From contig NZ_ADNC01000027.1 of assembly GCF_000178375.1 (NCBI RefSeq), forward strand, positions 256,930 to 318,011: DNA of 61,082 nucleotides, given 5' to 3'. The stretch's first letter is position 1, and each line of letters opens with the position of its first letter. The notes beneath the pieces were generated by a model. That model did no database searches. It was not told where the DNA came from and saw only the letters and a program-made list of their open reading frames with translations. A program made the translations under genes and the position numbers. Of this stretch, positions 13,728-23,777 are shown one piece after another. Source of the DNA: Mycoplasmopsis alligatoris A21JP2 (GTDB lineage: Bacteria; Bacillota_I; Bacilli_A; Mycoplasmatales; Metamycoplasmataceae).

Positions 13728-14252
13728 ATGAGTATCAAAAAGAAAATTTTAATTTTTACAAGCTCAATTATTTCAATTGCTACTTTATTTACAAGTGTTT
13801 CTTGCTCTCAAAGAGCTGATGAGTACAAAAAAAATAAATTGTTAGTTGATGAATTTATCTTAAATAACGAGTTTCATGAACCACCTATTATTAATTTAGA
13901 AAAACATAAAGAATCAAATGCTTTAAAAGATATTGAATTAATTCAAAAAAACTTTAGAGCAGATACTTTATGATGTTTAGAAAGTTTTGAATCACCAAGA
14001 AACAAAACTTTTAATAACAAAGTTTTTACTTATGAAATTAGTTCAGTTAACCATATTTTAGGAACAACTCAAGCTGAAATTAAAATAAAAGTTTATTTAA
14101 AAGATTTCTTGAATGAAGAAGGTAATCCTTTTTATTCAAGATTCTATACTGTAAAAATGGATGGGTTTAAAAGTACACCAATAAATCATAAACATTGATT
14201 AAAAACAGACGAAAAAGATTCATGTGAAATTTGCATGACATACAATAATTAG
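13728..14252 (+). CDS. Small lipoprotein with C-terminal Cys/His cluster
   Basis: 174 aa. The signal peptide ends with T-S-V-S-C, so the protein should be lipidated and surface exposed. The first 40 mature residues are charged. The end of the protein holds N-H-K-H-W followed by D-S-C-E-I-C-M, a possible metal-binding cluster or a disulphide. I recognise no known family. The gene lies 8 bases upstream of ileS, sharing AGGAGA with its stop region, so it is probably co-transcribed. TGA at 13971 is Trp. Confidence 0.75.
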
Positions 14253-14260
14253 GAGAAAAA

Positions 14261-16933
14261 ATGGATTATAAAAAAACATTAATAATGCCAAATACTAAGT
14301 TTGAAATGAAAGCAAACTTAACTCAAAAAGAAGCATTATTTAGAAAAGAATGAGAAGACAACCATGTCTATAAATTGGTGTTAGAAAAATATAAAAATAG
14401 CCCTAGATTTGTTTTACATGACGGGCCGCCATATGCAAATGGTGACTTACATGTAGGTCATGCTTTAAACAAAATTTTAAAAGATATTATTGTACGTTAT
14501 AAAACCTTACGAGGATTTTACAGTCCTTTTGTTCCAGGATGGGATACACACGGTTTACCTATTGAACATAGAATGTTAACAGAAGCAAAAATTAATAAAG
14601 ATGAATTAACGCCGATTATTTTAAGAAAAAAAGCTGCCAAATATGCCTATAAACAAATAGAAAACCAAAAAAAACAATTCAAGACACTACAAATGTTAAG
14701 TGACTTTGAAAACATCTACATAACAATGGATAAAAAGTTTGAGGCTAACCAATTAAAATTATTCAAAAAAATGACATTAGATGGCTTAGTTTATAAAGGA
14801 TTAAAACCAGTTTATTGATCACCATCTTCTCAATCCGCACTTGCTGAAGCAGAAGTTGAATATCAAGATGTAACTTCTCCATCAATTTATGTTGCTTTTG
14901 AAGTTACAGAATCAAATCAAAGTGCAGTTAAAAAAGGAGATCATCTTGTTATTTGAACCACTACTCCTTGAACATTAATTGCTAATGCTGGAGTAGCTTT
15001 AGGAGAAGAATTTAGCTATAGCAGAGTAGAATATGAAAATAAATTCTACTTTATTGCAACTGATTTAGTTGAAAAATTTGCCGAAGAAGCTCAGTGAGAA
15101 AATTACAAAATAGTTTCTAAACACAAAGCAAGTGAAATAGTTGGCGTTAAGTATTTAACTCCAATACTAAAAAAATTAGCACCTGTTATAATAGGTCACC
15201 ATGTTACACTTGAAGCAGGAACTGGATTAGTTCATATTGCTCCATTATTTGGTGAGGATGACTTTTTAATCGGTAAAAAACATAAATTGGATATGATTAT
15301 GCATATAGCAGATAATGGTCATGTTGATTATGAATGTAAATACAAAACTTTTTTCTATGAAAAAGCTAATAAATTTATAATACAGGATTTAACTGAAGAA
15401 AAAACACTTTTAAAAGCTAATAAAATTAAGCACTCGTATCCACATGATTGAAGAACTCATCAACCGATAATGTTTAGAGGTACACCTCAATGATTTGTAT
15501 CTATAGATAAGATAAAAAAAGATATTATTGATCAAATTTTGAAAGTTAAAACATATCCTGTTTGAGCACAAAAACGTTTAGTACAAATGATAGAAAACAG
15601 AAACGATTGAACTATTTCACGTCAAAGAACTTGAGGAGTTCCAATAACTATTTTTTATGATAAAGATAAAAATCCTGTTATTAAAGAAGATATATTCGAC
15701 TATGTTATAGCACTTGTAGAACAATTTGGTTGTGATGTTTGATGAGAAAAATCAACTGATGAATTATTACCTGAAAAATATAGAAATCTAGGATTTACTA
15801 GAGAAATGGATATTATGGACGTTTGATTTGATTCAGGTTCAACAAGTATTGCAATTGATAATATTGAAGGTGTCGAAGCTCCATTCGATGTTTATTTAGA
15901 AGGTATTGATCAATACAGAGGTTGATTTAACTCATCTGTTATTAATTCAGTTGCATATCGTGGCAAAGCTCCTTATAAAACATTAATAAGTCACGGTTTT
16001 GTTTTAGATGGAAAAGGTGAAAAAATGTCTAAATCTAAAGGTAACATAATTTCTCCTTTAGATATTGTAAAGAAAAACGGAGCTGATATTTTAAGGTTAT
16101 GAGCAGCAAATAGCGAATACTCAAACGATGTTAATATTTCAGAAAAAATTATTGAGCAAAATAGTGAAATATATAGAAAAGTCAGAAATACATTAAGATT
16201 TTTATTAGGAAATTTAAATGATTATAAATATGATAAAAATCAAAAAAGAGAAGATATTCATCTATTTATAAAAGAAGAATTAAACCAATTAAAAATACAA
16301 GTTTTAAAAGCTTATGATGATTTTAAATTTATAAACGTGATAAAAATGGTTAATAAATACATAGTTTCACTTTCAGGATTTTATTTAAGTGTTACTAAAG
16401 ATATTTTATATGTCGATAAAAAAGATTCTGAACGCAGAAAACAAACTCTTGCCAATTTTTATGAAATTGTAGAATTTTTAATTTTTGCTTTAGGCCCAAT
16501 AATGCCTACAACAATAGAAGAAACATACAAACATTTTAATAACGAAAATAAAAAGATTTCATTTATGCTTGAAGATTATGATTTTACTAAATTAGCTGTA
16601 GATCAGGCATATTTAGAAAAATTTAATGAATTCTTTGAGTTAAGAGATAGAGTAAATATCTTAGTTGAAACAGGAATCAAAAATGGTTTAATCAAAAGAT
16701 CTAATGAGGCCAATGTTTTTGTAAATGAACCTAGTGAATTTTTAAAATCACTTGAATTAAAACAATTATTAATGGTTGGAAATGTTGAATTTTCACAAGA
16801 AGAAAAACTTGAAGTTTTTGAAAGCGAAAAATGTCAAAGATGTTGAAACCATTTTGCTCTTAAAGAATTTAAAGATGAATTATGTTTAAATTGTTTTGAA
16901 ATTATTAAGGATTTAGTACCAAATGAACAGTAA
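14261..16933 (+). CDS. ileS: Isoleucyl-tRNA synthetase
   Basis: 890 aa class I synthetase that charges tRNA-Ile with isoleucine. Seen in order: the HIGH-box equivalent H-V-G-H-A within [12 protein letters not shown]; the CP1 editing site with T-T-T-P-W-T and [15 protein letters not shown], which looks intact; K-M-S-K-S-K-G-N; and a C-terminal Cys pair of zinc-finger type (C-Q-R-C ... C-L-N-C). The length is normal for a short bacterial IleRS. Many tryptophans are TGA. The start follows GGAGA. The last 11 bases overlap lspA in another frame, suggesting translational coupling. Confidence 0.97.
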
Positions 16934-17648
16934 AATTATTGAATATAAAAAGAAATTTATTAATCATGTTATAACAAATAAAAAAACTATTTTAATTAAC
17001 TACTTAATATTTTTTGGAATTTTTGCAGCTTTGTTGCTTATTGACCAATTAACAAAAACTTATATTTTTCAACATGGAGATGTAAGACAATTTGTTAGAG
17101 GTGGAAGTGATACAGAATTAGTTAAAAATCCATTTTGAAGAATTATAAATACTTCAAAAGAAAGTGAATGAGTAACACCAGATACTATTCTTCCTCAAAA
17201 TCCAGAAATGTGAGGAGGAAATTCATTTTTAGGAACAAGATTTATTTGACACCGCGGAGTAACATTTTTACCTAAAAGTGTAAGCATAGGATTTATTCAA
17301 TTTATTAGTATGATAATTTTCTTAACAGCCTTGTTTACACCGCTTTTCATCAAAAATAAAACTCTTGTTATTGCTATAGGAATAATTATTGCAGGTGATA
17401 TGGGTAACATGCTTGATCGTTTTATCTTTAGAGGATATGTAAAAGATTTATTTTATTGACCATTTTTAGAAAAATGACTAAATAGAGGATTAGGAACATT
17501 TAACTTTGCTGATGTTTGTGTAATGGTTGGAGCAGGAATTTCATTTATTTCAATTTTTACAGATTTTATTTCTTCATTTATTAAAGAAAAGAATAAAACA
17601 AAAAAAGATAAAAAGAAAAACGAAAATAATAATCAAGAGACAATATAG
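16923..17648 (+). CDS. lspA: Lipoprotein signal peptidase (signal peptidase II)
   Basis: 241 aa membrane aspartyl protease that removes signal peptides from lipidated prolipoproteins such as those in this window. It has four membrane segments. The two catalytic Asp motifs are present: G-N-M-L-D-R-F and F-N-F-A-D-V. It is longer than the usual 150-170 aa because of an insertion of about 60 residues between the first segment (I-D-Q-L-T-K-T) and the second, plus a Lys-rich C-terminal tail. The start overlaps ileS by 11 bases, and the stop codon sits in the loop of the terminator. Confidence 0.93.
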
Positions 17649-17658
17649 TCTCTTTTTT
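17637..17658 (+). terminator. Terminator overlapping lspA stop
   Basis: GAGAC-AATATA-GTCTC followed by TTTTTT. The TAG stop codon of lspA lies inside the hairpin. Confidence 0.8.
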
Positions 17659-17661
17659 ATA

Positions 17662-17686
17662 TAAAAAAATGGCCAATGACCATTTT
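17662..17686 (-). terminator. Terminator of ptsI
   Basis: On the minus strand AAAATGG-TCATTGG-CCATTTT is followed by a T run, ten bases downstream of the ptsI stop. It is back to back with the lspA terminator. Confidence 0.8.
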
Positions 17687-17695
17687 GCTTTTTAA

Positions 17696-19399
17696 TTATT
17701 TTAATTCTTTTTCAAGTAGTTCGATAACTTCTTGTTCAGTATCAAGCTCTAGTGCTTTATTTGCTCAAACTTCCATTTCTTTTTTGCTTAACTTATTAAC
17801 TAAATCCCTACTTGTTAAAATACTTCCTGCTGACATTGAAAATTCATCTAATCCTAAACCTAATAAAATAGGTAAAGCTCTTTTGTCACCAGCCATTTCT
17901 CCACACATTCCAGCTCACTTATTGTGCTTGTGTGCTCCATCTATTACTAATTTAACTAATTTTAGAATAGAAGGATTAAGAGGTTGATATAAATAAGAAA
18001 TGTTTTCGCTCATTCTATCAGCGGCCATTGAATATTGAATTAAGTCATTTGTTCCAATTGAAACAAAATCTGCATATTTACAGAATTTATCTGATAAAAC
18101 AGCAGCAGCAGGAGTTTCCATCATTAAACCAACTTCAATGTCTTTTTTATCAGCTATTTCAACACCTTCTGATTTTAGTTCATCATAACATTCATCATAA
18201 ACCTTTTTAGCTTGTAAAAATTCTTGAACGTTAGTAATCATAGGAAACATAATTGCTACTTTTCCAAATTTACTTGCTCTTATTAAAGCTCTTAATTGAG
18301 TTTTAAAAATATCTAAGTTTTGTAAACAAAATCTAATTGCTCTATAACCTAAAAATGGGTTCATTTCTTCTGGGAATTTATAGTATTTAAGAGTTTTATC
18401 ACCACCTATATCTAGTGTTCTTATAACAACTCTTTTTCCTTTCATACCTTCAACAACTTTTTTATATGATTCATATTGTTCTTGTTCTGTAGGTCAATGA
18501 TCATTATCCATGTATAAAAATTCTGATCTAAACAATCCAATTGCTTCACCATCGTTTTCTAAAACGCTTTCTAAATCTTTAGGTGTTCCTATGTTAGCTG
18601 CTAATTCTACATGGTGCTTATCTGTGGTTACAGAGGCTTTACCTTTTAATAAAATTAATTTTGATAAGTACTCTTCATGCTCTTTTAAAAGTTTATTGTA
18701 TTTTTTTAACTCTTCGGCATTAGGTTCTAAAATAACTTCACCATTATTTCCATTTAATGCTATCATTGAGCCATTTTTGGCATGTTCTAAAACATTGTTT
18801 GTACCCACAACACTAGGAATATTTAAACTTCGAGCCATAATTGCTGTATGAGATGTAGGGCCTCCAATATTTGTTACAAACCCTTTTACAAATTTTTTGT
18901 TTAATTGAACAGTTTGAGAAGGCGATAAATCTTGAGCTACAATAACTACTTCTTGATCAATTTGTGTTAAATCAATTTCATCAATCCCATTTAGTGCAAA
19001 TAATAATTTTTTAGCAACATCTTTAACGTCGGCTGCTCTTTCACGCATATATTCGTCATCCATATTAGCAAACATTTGAGCAAATTCCTCATAAAATTGA
19101 TTGACTGCGAATTCAGCACTAAAACCATCATTACTGATTAATCCATTAACACTATCAATTGCATAAGGGTCAGTTGCAAAATTAATATGAGCTTCAAAAA
19201 TAGCTGCATGTTCAGGATCTTGAGCCATTTCTTTAGTTTTTTCTAGTTTTGCTTTAACTTTTTCAATTGCATTTTTATATTTTAAAAGTTCTTCTTCTTT
19301 ATTTTTTGAAAATTTTTCTATATCTACTGGTAATTCTTCAATTTTAAAGATTTTTGCTATTGCAACTCCTCTTGAAGCACCAATTCCTTTTAGTTTCAT
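17696..19399 (-). CDS. ptsI: Phosphoenolpyruvate-protein phosphotransferase (PTS enzyme I)
   Basis: 567 aa, normal for enzyme I. It transfers phosphate from PEP to HPr, feeding all PTS permeases including the ascorbate-type system just downstream on the other strand. Seen are the phospho-His motif [12 protein letters not shown], the PEP-binding signature D-I-G-G-D-K, and the catalytic C-terminal barrel with [12 protein letters not shown] and A-G-M-C-G-E-M-A. The ATG at 19399 is chosen because GGAGG (19405-19409) lies five bases upstream; a GTG two codons earlier is inside that spacing. The gene is monocistronic. Confidence 0.96.
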
Positions 19400-19732
19400 A
19401 TACACCTCCGTATAATATTTTAATTTTATATTTTTATGTATTTAATTTTAAATCATAATATAGCGCAAAAAAATAAATGTGTAAATAATTACATTTTTTT
19501 AATACATTTAACTAAGCTGAACTTTAATATTATTTTTTTTGCAACACAAAAAATTTAATTATGGAAATCATTTTTCATTTTTTTATAAACAATTTTCATA
19601 ATTTATGTCTAAAATGTAATAAAAAATTAAAAATTTTCATATTTTTATTATTTATTTTCATTTTCTTGTTTTTTTACTAGATAGTATTTTTTTGTATAAA
19701 ATAACAATAATAAAAATGTTAAAGGAGAACTT
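19400..19732. promoter_or_regulatory. Divergent intergenic region between ptsI and membrane-PTS operon
   Basis: About 330 bases of AT-rich DNA without a credible gene. Signals seen: GGAGG for ptsI at the left edge, and AAGGAGA at 19722-19728 for the rightward gene with a TATAAA-type -10 near 19695. Both transcripts must start here. I see no clear operator palindrome. Confidence 0.5.
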
Positions 19733-20428
19733 ATGAAATACAATTTTTTATCAAATTTTTCTTTAAAAAGTACTTCTTTAACTGATCCTACTCCTACAAA
19801 TATAACTTTATGAATTTTAAGCTCAGTTTTAATCATCGTTTTAATTGGCGTAATAATATGAAGAATTTTTATAGTTAATAAAAAAGATTCCTGGCACAAT
19901 CAAAAAAATCTTGCTGGATCAGTCTCCAAGAGCTTTTTAAAAGTAATTTCTGATTTATCATATTCAGAAAAAATTGATGTCTTAGTAAATATAGGTTTTA
20001 AAAATAAGTACGCAAAGAAAGAAATTTCACTTATTCCTGCATTAATAAGAAGAAATAATAAATTATTTTTGATAACTAATTTAGTTGAAAACAAGGCTAA
20101 TAAAGAAATTATTATTAAAAACAATAAACTTTATTATGACTCAAAAAATTATTATGCAAATATTGATTTATACTGAAATTTTGAAATAATAAAATTTATT
20201 TCTAAAGAACTTATTCAGGATGTAGAAATTCAAAATATTGTTTTAACAAAAAATGAATTTTTGCACTCAAATGGTGATTCAAACTTTTTAATAAGTACAA
20301 TTTATAATTTAATAGAAATTATGGATAAACAAATCATTAAAGAAATAAGTGATAACGATTTTAAAAAAATTAAAGATAAATTTTTAAGTCTCAATTTAAA
20401 TAAGAATAGTGGTCAGCATGGAATTTAA
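19733..20428 (+). CDS. Single-span membrane protein of unknown function
   Basis: 231 aa. A short N-terminal region is followed by one strong membrane helix (about residues 27-47) and a basic soluble domain. The soluble domain has a core of alternating hydrophobic residues (E-I-S-L-I-P-A-L-I-R-R-N-N-K-L-F-L-I-T) and a charged helical tail. There is a vague likeness to NERD-type domains in that beta-rich core, too weak to call. The start follows AAGGAGA. The 3' end overlaps the next gene by 11 bases, so it belongs to the operon that ends in the ascorbate-type PTS. Confidence 0.6.
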
Positions 20429-21077
20429 CATATATGGTTTTGCTGTAGCGATATTGGTATTTATTTGTTCTACAATTTATACTTATTTAATTAGAAAAAT
20501 TATTTTATCGAGATATGAAGAAAAAATTAAAAATGTGTCTCCTGCCCAAGAAGCTAGAGCTATTTTAAAAACAAAAGATAAAAATATTTATATTGGATTT
20601 AGTTTTAATTTTTTCAAATTAGAAATAGATAAATACAGAAATAGAATTAATGTATTACAAAAATTTAGTTCAGAATACACAATTTATTCATTGATACATT
20701 TTACTTTTTTGGCTTATTTATACCCAAAAAAGACAAAATTAAACTGTTTTTTTGAATATTTACAAAAAGCATTAAATGTATTAATATTTGTAAACATTTT
20801 ATGATTAAGCACATTTAATTTATGAATTATTGCTTTAAGTTTATTTGGTTTTATATTTATTTTTAATTTGATAATCATTATTGCTAATTGAAAAAAAGTT
20901 AATCAATCGCTTTATGTAAGTTATGAAAAATTAAAATATTTATTAACTGAAAATGAATATGCATTAGCAGTTAATCTGTTAAAAAAATATAAATATTACG
21001 AACTTGATAAATTTTTAAACTCTGGCATTAGTCCATTTGTTGAAATGATTTCTAGTTTTAATCAGTGAGGTAAATAA
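20418..21077 (+). CDS. Membrane protein resembling YugP zinc metallopeptidase, active site lost
   Basis: 219 aa. The layout matches the YugP (Zn_peptidase_2) family: an N-terminal membrane helix, then S-P-A-Q-E-A-R-A-I-L where the family has T-G-A-E-x-A-R-x-I-L, then a D-x-Y-x-x-R-x-x-V-L-like stretch, two central membrane helices and a C-terminal helix pair. Where the family has the zinc site H-E-V-G-H, this protein has H-F-T-F-L, so the Glu and second His are gone. It should not be a working peptidase. The likeness is from memory of the family and needs a profile search. ATG 20418 is preferred over an in-frame GTG at 20409. It ends in a TAATG overlap with the next gene. Confidence 0.55.
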
Positions 21078-21388
21078 TGGACAAAAAAACTCGAAAAAGG
21101 CATATTGAATTATTAGTAAATGTTTACGAACTAGATTATGAAACAGTTGAAAAATTTAATGATGATGAACTAAAACAAGAACTTGAAAAACATCAAGACT
21201 TAGCAATTGACAATTCAAAGAATCCTAATAAATTTTGAATTATAAAAGGCTTACCAAAACCAAAAAACTTTCAAACAACCACATCTACAAAGGGTGGATG
21301 AATTATATTTGGAATATTTATATTTATGTTACTTATAGCAGGGTTAACATTCATGTTAATTGCATTTGCAAAACATGGTTTAATTTAA
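21077..21388 (+). CDS. Small membrane protein, tail-anchored layout
   Basis: 103 aa. A charged cytoplasmic-type domain of about 70 residues is followed by one membrane helix (residues about 76-97, rich in I, F, L, M) and a few end residues. Start and previous stop share TAATG. I recognise no family. Its position between the YugP-like gene and the IIA gene suggests co-transcription with the PTS genes, but no functional link can be shown. Confidence 0.65.
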
Positions 21389-21397
21389 GGAGAAAGA

Positions 21398-21847
21398 ATG
21401 TCAAAACTATTTAATCCATCAATGATGGAATACGATAAAAAATTAACAGATTGAAAACAGGTAGTTAATCATGGAGTTAACATGTTGGTTGAAAATGGCT
21501 ATGCTACAGCTCAATTGGAAAACGCTATCTTAGAATCAACTGAAAAATATGGTGCTTATTATGTTTTAGAAAAAGGAATAGCTTTATTGCACGCTGCTCC
21601 TGGTGATTACATTTTAAAAAATGGTACAAGCACACTAATATTAGATAAAGAAGTAGTTTTTAATAATCAAAGTGATAAAAGTGCGCGGATTATTATTACG
21701 CTTTCAGCAAAAGATTCAACAACTCATATTGGAATTTTGCAAGAATTTTCACATTATTTTATGAATGATGATTTTAAAAAAGAAGCTTTGAAAGTAAAAA
21801 GCTTAGAAGAATTTAATAACTTATTAGAAAAATATAAAGGAGAATAA
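21398..21847 (+). CDS. PTS IIA component, ascorbate/mannitol superfamily
   Basis: 149 aa cytoplasmic phosphocarrier. The motif G-I-A-L-L-H-A-A-P corresponds to G-I-A-L-P-H-A of UlaC/MtlA-type IIA domains, with the phospho-His kept and the usual Pro replaced by Leu. The N-terminal segment A-I-L-E-S-T-E-K-Y-G-A-Y-Y matches the family. It receives phosphate from HPr and passes it to the IIB protein encoded two bases downstream. The start follows AAGGAGA (21387-21393). Confidence 0.88.
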
Positions 21848-21848
21848 T

Positions 21849-22121
21849 ATGGTTATAAAAACAGTTTGTGGCTCAGGCCTAGGTTCATCACTTTTAGTAG
21901 AAATGAACGTTAAATCAGTATTGGACAGTTTAGGAGTAGAATACGATTCAGTAGAACATACAAATATTTCTAACTTTAGTGGTGCTGGTGTGGATTATGT
22001 AGTAGTTGGAGCTGATGTAGCACCAACAATTGAATTTCCAGAAGACAAAAAAATAGTTTTACTAAACATTCTTTCTAAAAAAGAATTAGAAGAAAAACTA
22101 AAAATAGCTTTAAAACTATAA
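21849..22121 (+). CDS. ulaB: PTS IIB component, ascorbate type
   Basis: 90 aa. The N-terminus carries the phospho-Cys loop V-C-G-S-G-L-G-S-S typical of lactose/ascorbate-type IIB. The fold predicted is a small alpha/beta sandwich, with G-V-D-Y-V-V-V-G-A-D in the centre. It accepts phosphate from IIA and donates it to the sugar bound by the IIC encoded next. It is one base from the IIA gene, with ribosome site AAAGGAGA. Confidence 0.9.
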   Translation: MVIKTVCGSGLGSSLLVEMNVKSVLDSLGVEYDSVEHTNISNFSGAGVDYVVVGADVAPTIEFPEDKKIVLLNILSKKELEEKLKIALKL

Positions 22122-22141
22122 ATTTAAGAAACTTAATTAGC

Positions 22142-22168
22142 AAGCTGATTTTAGGTTTGGGTCAGCTT
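22142..22168 (+). other. Hairpin between IIB and IIC genes
   Basis: AAGCTGA (22142-22148) pairs with TCAGCTT (22162-22168). No T run follows directly, so it is more likely an mRNA-stability or attenuation structure than a strong terminator. It would allow lower IIC synthesis than IIA/IIB. Confidence 0.45.
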
Positions 22169-22240
22169 ATTAGGTTTATGCTGCTTTTTAAGTTTTACAA
22201 ACTACTAAAAATTTATACACAATAAATTTATGGAGGAAAA

Positions 22241-23746
22241 TTGGAATACTTAAACTGAATCTTAGGATTCTTCAAAGATTTTGTTGCTGTTCCTGCCTTT
22301 TTAGTTGGTATTTTTACTTTAATTGGAGCCTTAATTTTGAGAAAAAAAGGTTCACAAGTTGTTATTTCAGTATTTAAAGTAATTATTGGTTTCTTAATAT
22401 TAGGAGGTGGAGCAGGTGTACTTGTTGGTTCACTATCTTCTTTCCAACCAGTATTTGAGGCCACATACGGACTAAACGGAGTTATTCCGAATAACGATGC
22501 TTTTGCAGGAGCATTAACAAAAGTTCCGGCTATTGCAACCTTAGGTTCTTTAATCATGGTTGTTGGAATGTTGCTAAATTTACTTTTAGCAGTAGTTTCT
22601 AGATTTAAATATGTTTATTTATCTGGACACGTTTTATTTTACTTATCACTTTCAATTGCAACTGTATTTATTACTTTAGGATTTAATCCTGAAAATGCAG
22701 GAGATTTTGCAATTATGTTAATTGGAGGAGCTACTTTACTAGGTTCGTATATGGTAATTTCACCAGCTACTCAACAAAGACATATGAACATGATAATCGG
22801 TTCTAATGAATTAGGACTAGGACACACTGGTGGATTTGGATATGCACTAAGTGGTTATATCGGTGAAGGTATTGGAAAATTTATGAAGGGAAAAGTGCTT
22901 TCAACTGAAGCTATTAAATTCCCTAAATCACTATATTTCTTTAGAAATACATTAGTTTCTTTATCACTAACCGTTTTAGTTTTTTACATATTTGCCTTTT
23001 TACCAGGTGGAATAATGTATGAACTAGGATACATTAAACATGCAAAGGCAGTTGAAATTTTATCTAGACAAAATTGAATAGTTACAATGTTAGTGCAAGC
23101 CTTTACATTTACTGCTGGAGTTGAAATTATGCTTTCAGGAGTTAGATTATTTATTGGTGAATTAATTCCTACATTTAAGGGAATTTCAGACAAATTAATT
23201 AAAGACTCTAAGGCCGCAGTTGACTGTCCAGTCGTTTTCCCTTACGCACCAAATGCTGTTTTAATCGGATTTATTTCTAGTTTTATAGCAGGAATAATAG
23301 GTATGGGAATTACTATTGGTCTTAACAAAGGTGGATTATTAGCTGTTATAATTTTACCTGGACTAATTCCTCACTTTTTCTTAGGAGCTACATCAGGAGT
23401 TTTTGGGAATGTAAAAGGTGGAATTGTTGGAGCTATTGTAGGCCCATTTGTTCATGGATTAATAATCACTTTTGTACCAGCTTTATTTATATGATTAAGT
23501 TATGTACCACAATCAAGTGATGTTCTAAACGAATTAGTTGTAAAAACAGACCCTAAAATTGTTTCTACGTTAAATTCACTTAACTGAGGAGATACCGACT
23601 ATGTTGTTGGGGCCTTTCCTGGATTATTTGGTTTAATTAACAAATTTGTTGGATTTGCAGTTTGTTTAGTTCTTTACTTTGGATTAATGATTGATGGTAT
23701 TATCAATAAATTTGTTAAAAAGAATAAAGCTAAAAAAGTTGCTTAA
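22241..23746 (+). CDS. ulaA: PTS IIC component, ascorbate type (UlaA)
   Basis: 501 aa integral membrane transporter with about eleven hydrophobic segments. Family signatures include G-F-L-I-L-G-G-G-A-G-V-L-V, H-T-G-G-F-G-Y and F-P-Y-A-P-N-A-V-L-I-G-F. It translocates and phosphorylates L-ascorbate in UlaA; the substrate in mycoplasmas is less certain. The start is TTG at 22241: GGAGG (22232-22236) sits four bases before it and no in-frame ATG is near, while the nearby ATG at 22230 is out of frame. Internal TGA codons are Trp. Downstream pathway genes (UlaD/E/F, lactonase) are not in this window. Confidence 0.9.
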
Positions 23747-23776
23747 TAAAAAAATCTTGGGCTACCAAGATTTTTT
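23747..23776. terminator. Bidirectional terminator between ulaA and thiI
   Basis: AAATCTTGG-GCTA-CCAAGATTT flanked by A and T runs on both sides. It ends ulaA on the plus strand and thiI on the minus strand. Confidence 0.9.
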
Positions 23777-23777
23777 A

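Noticed and set aside
22228-22557. A 109-codon minus-strand frame at the start of ulaA
   Set aside because: It overlaps ulaA, whose TTG start is supported by GGAGG, and its sequence is low-complexity Pro/Lys/Thr typical of a reverse frame.
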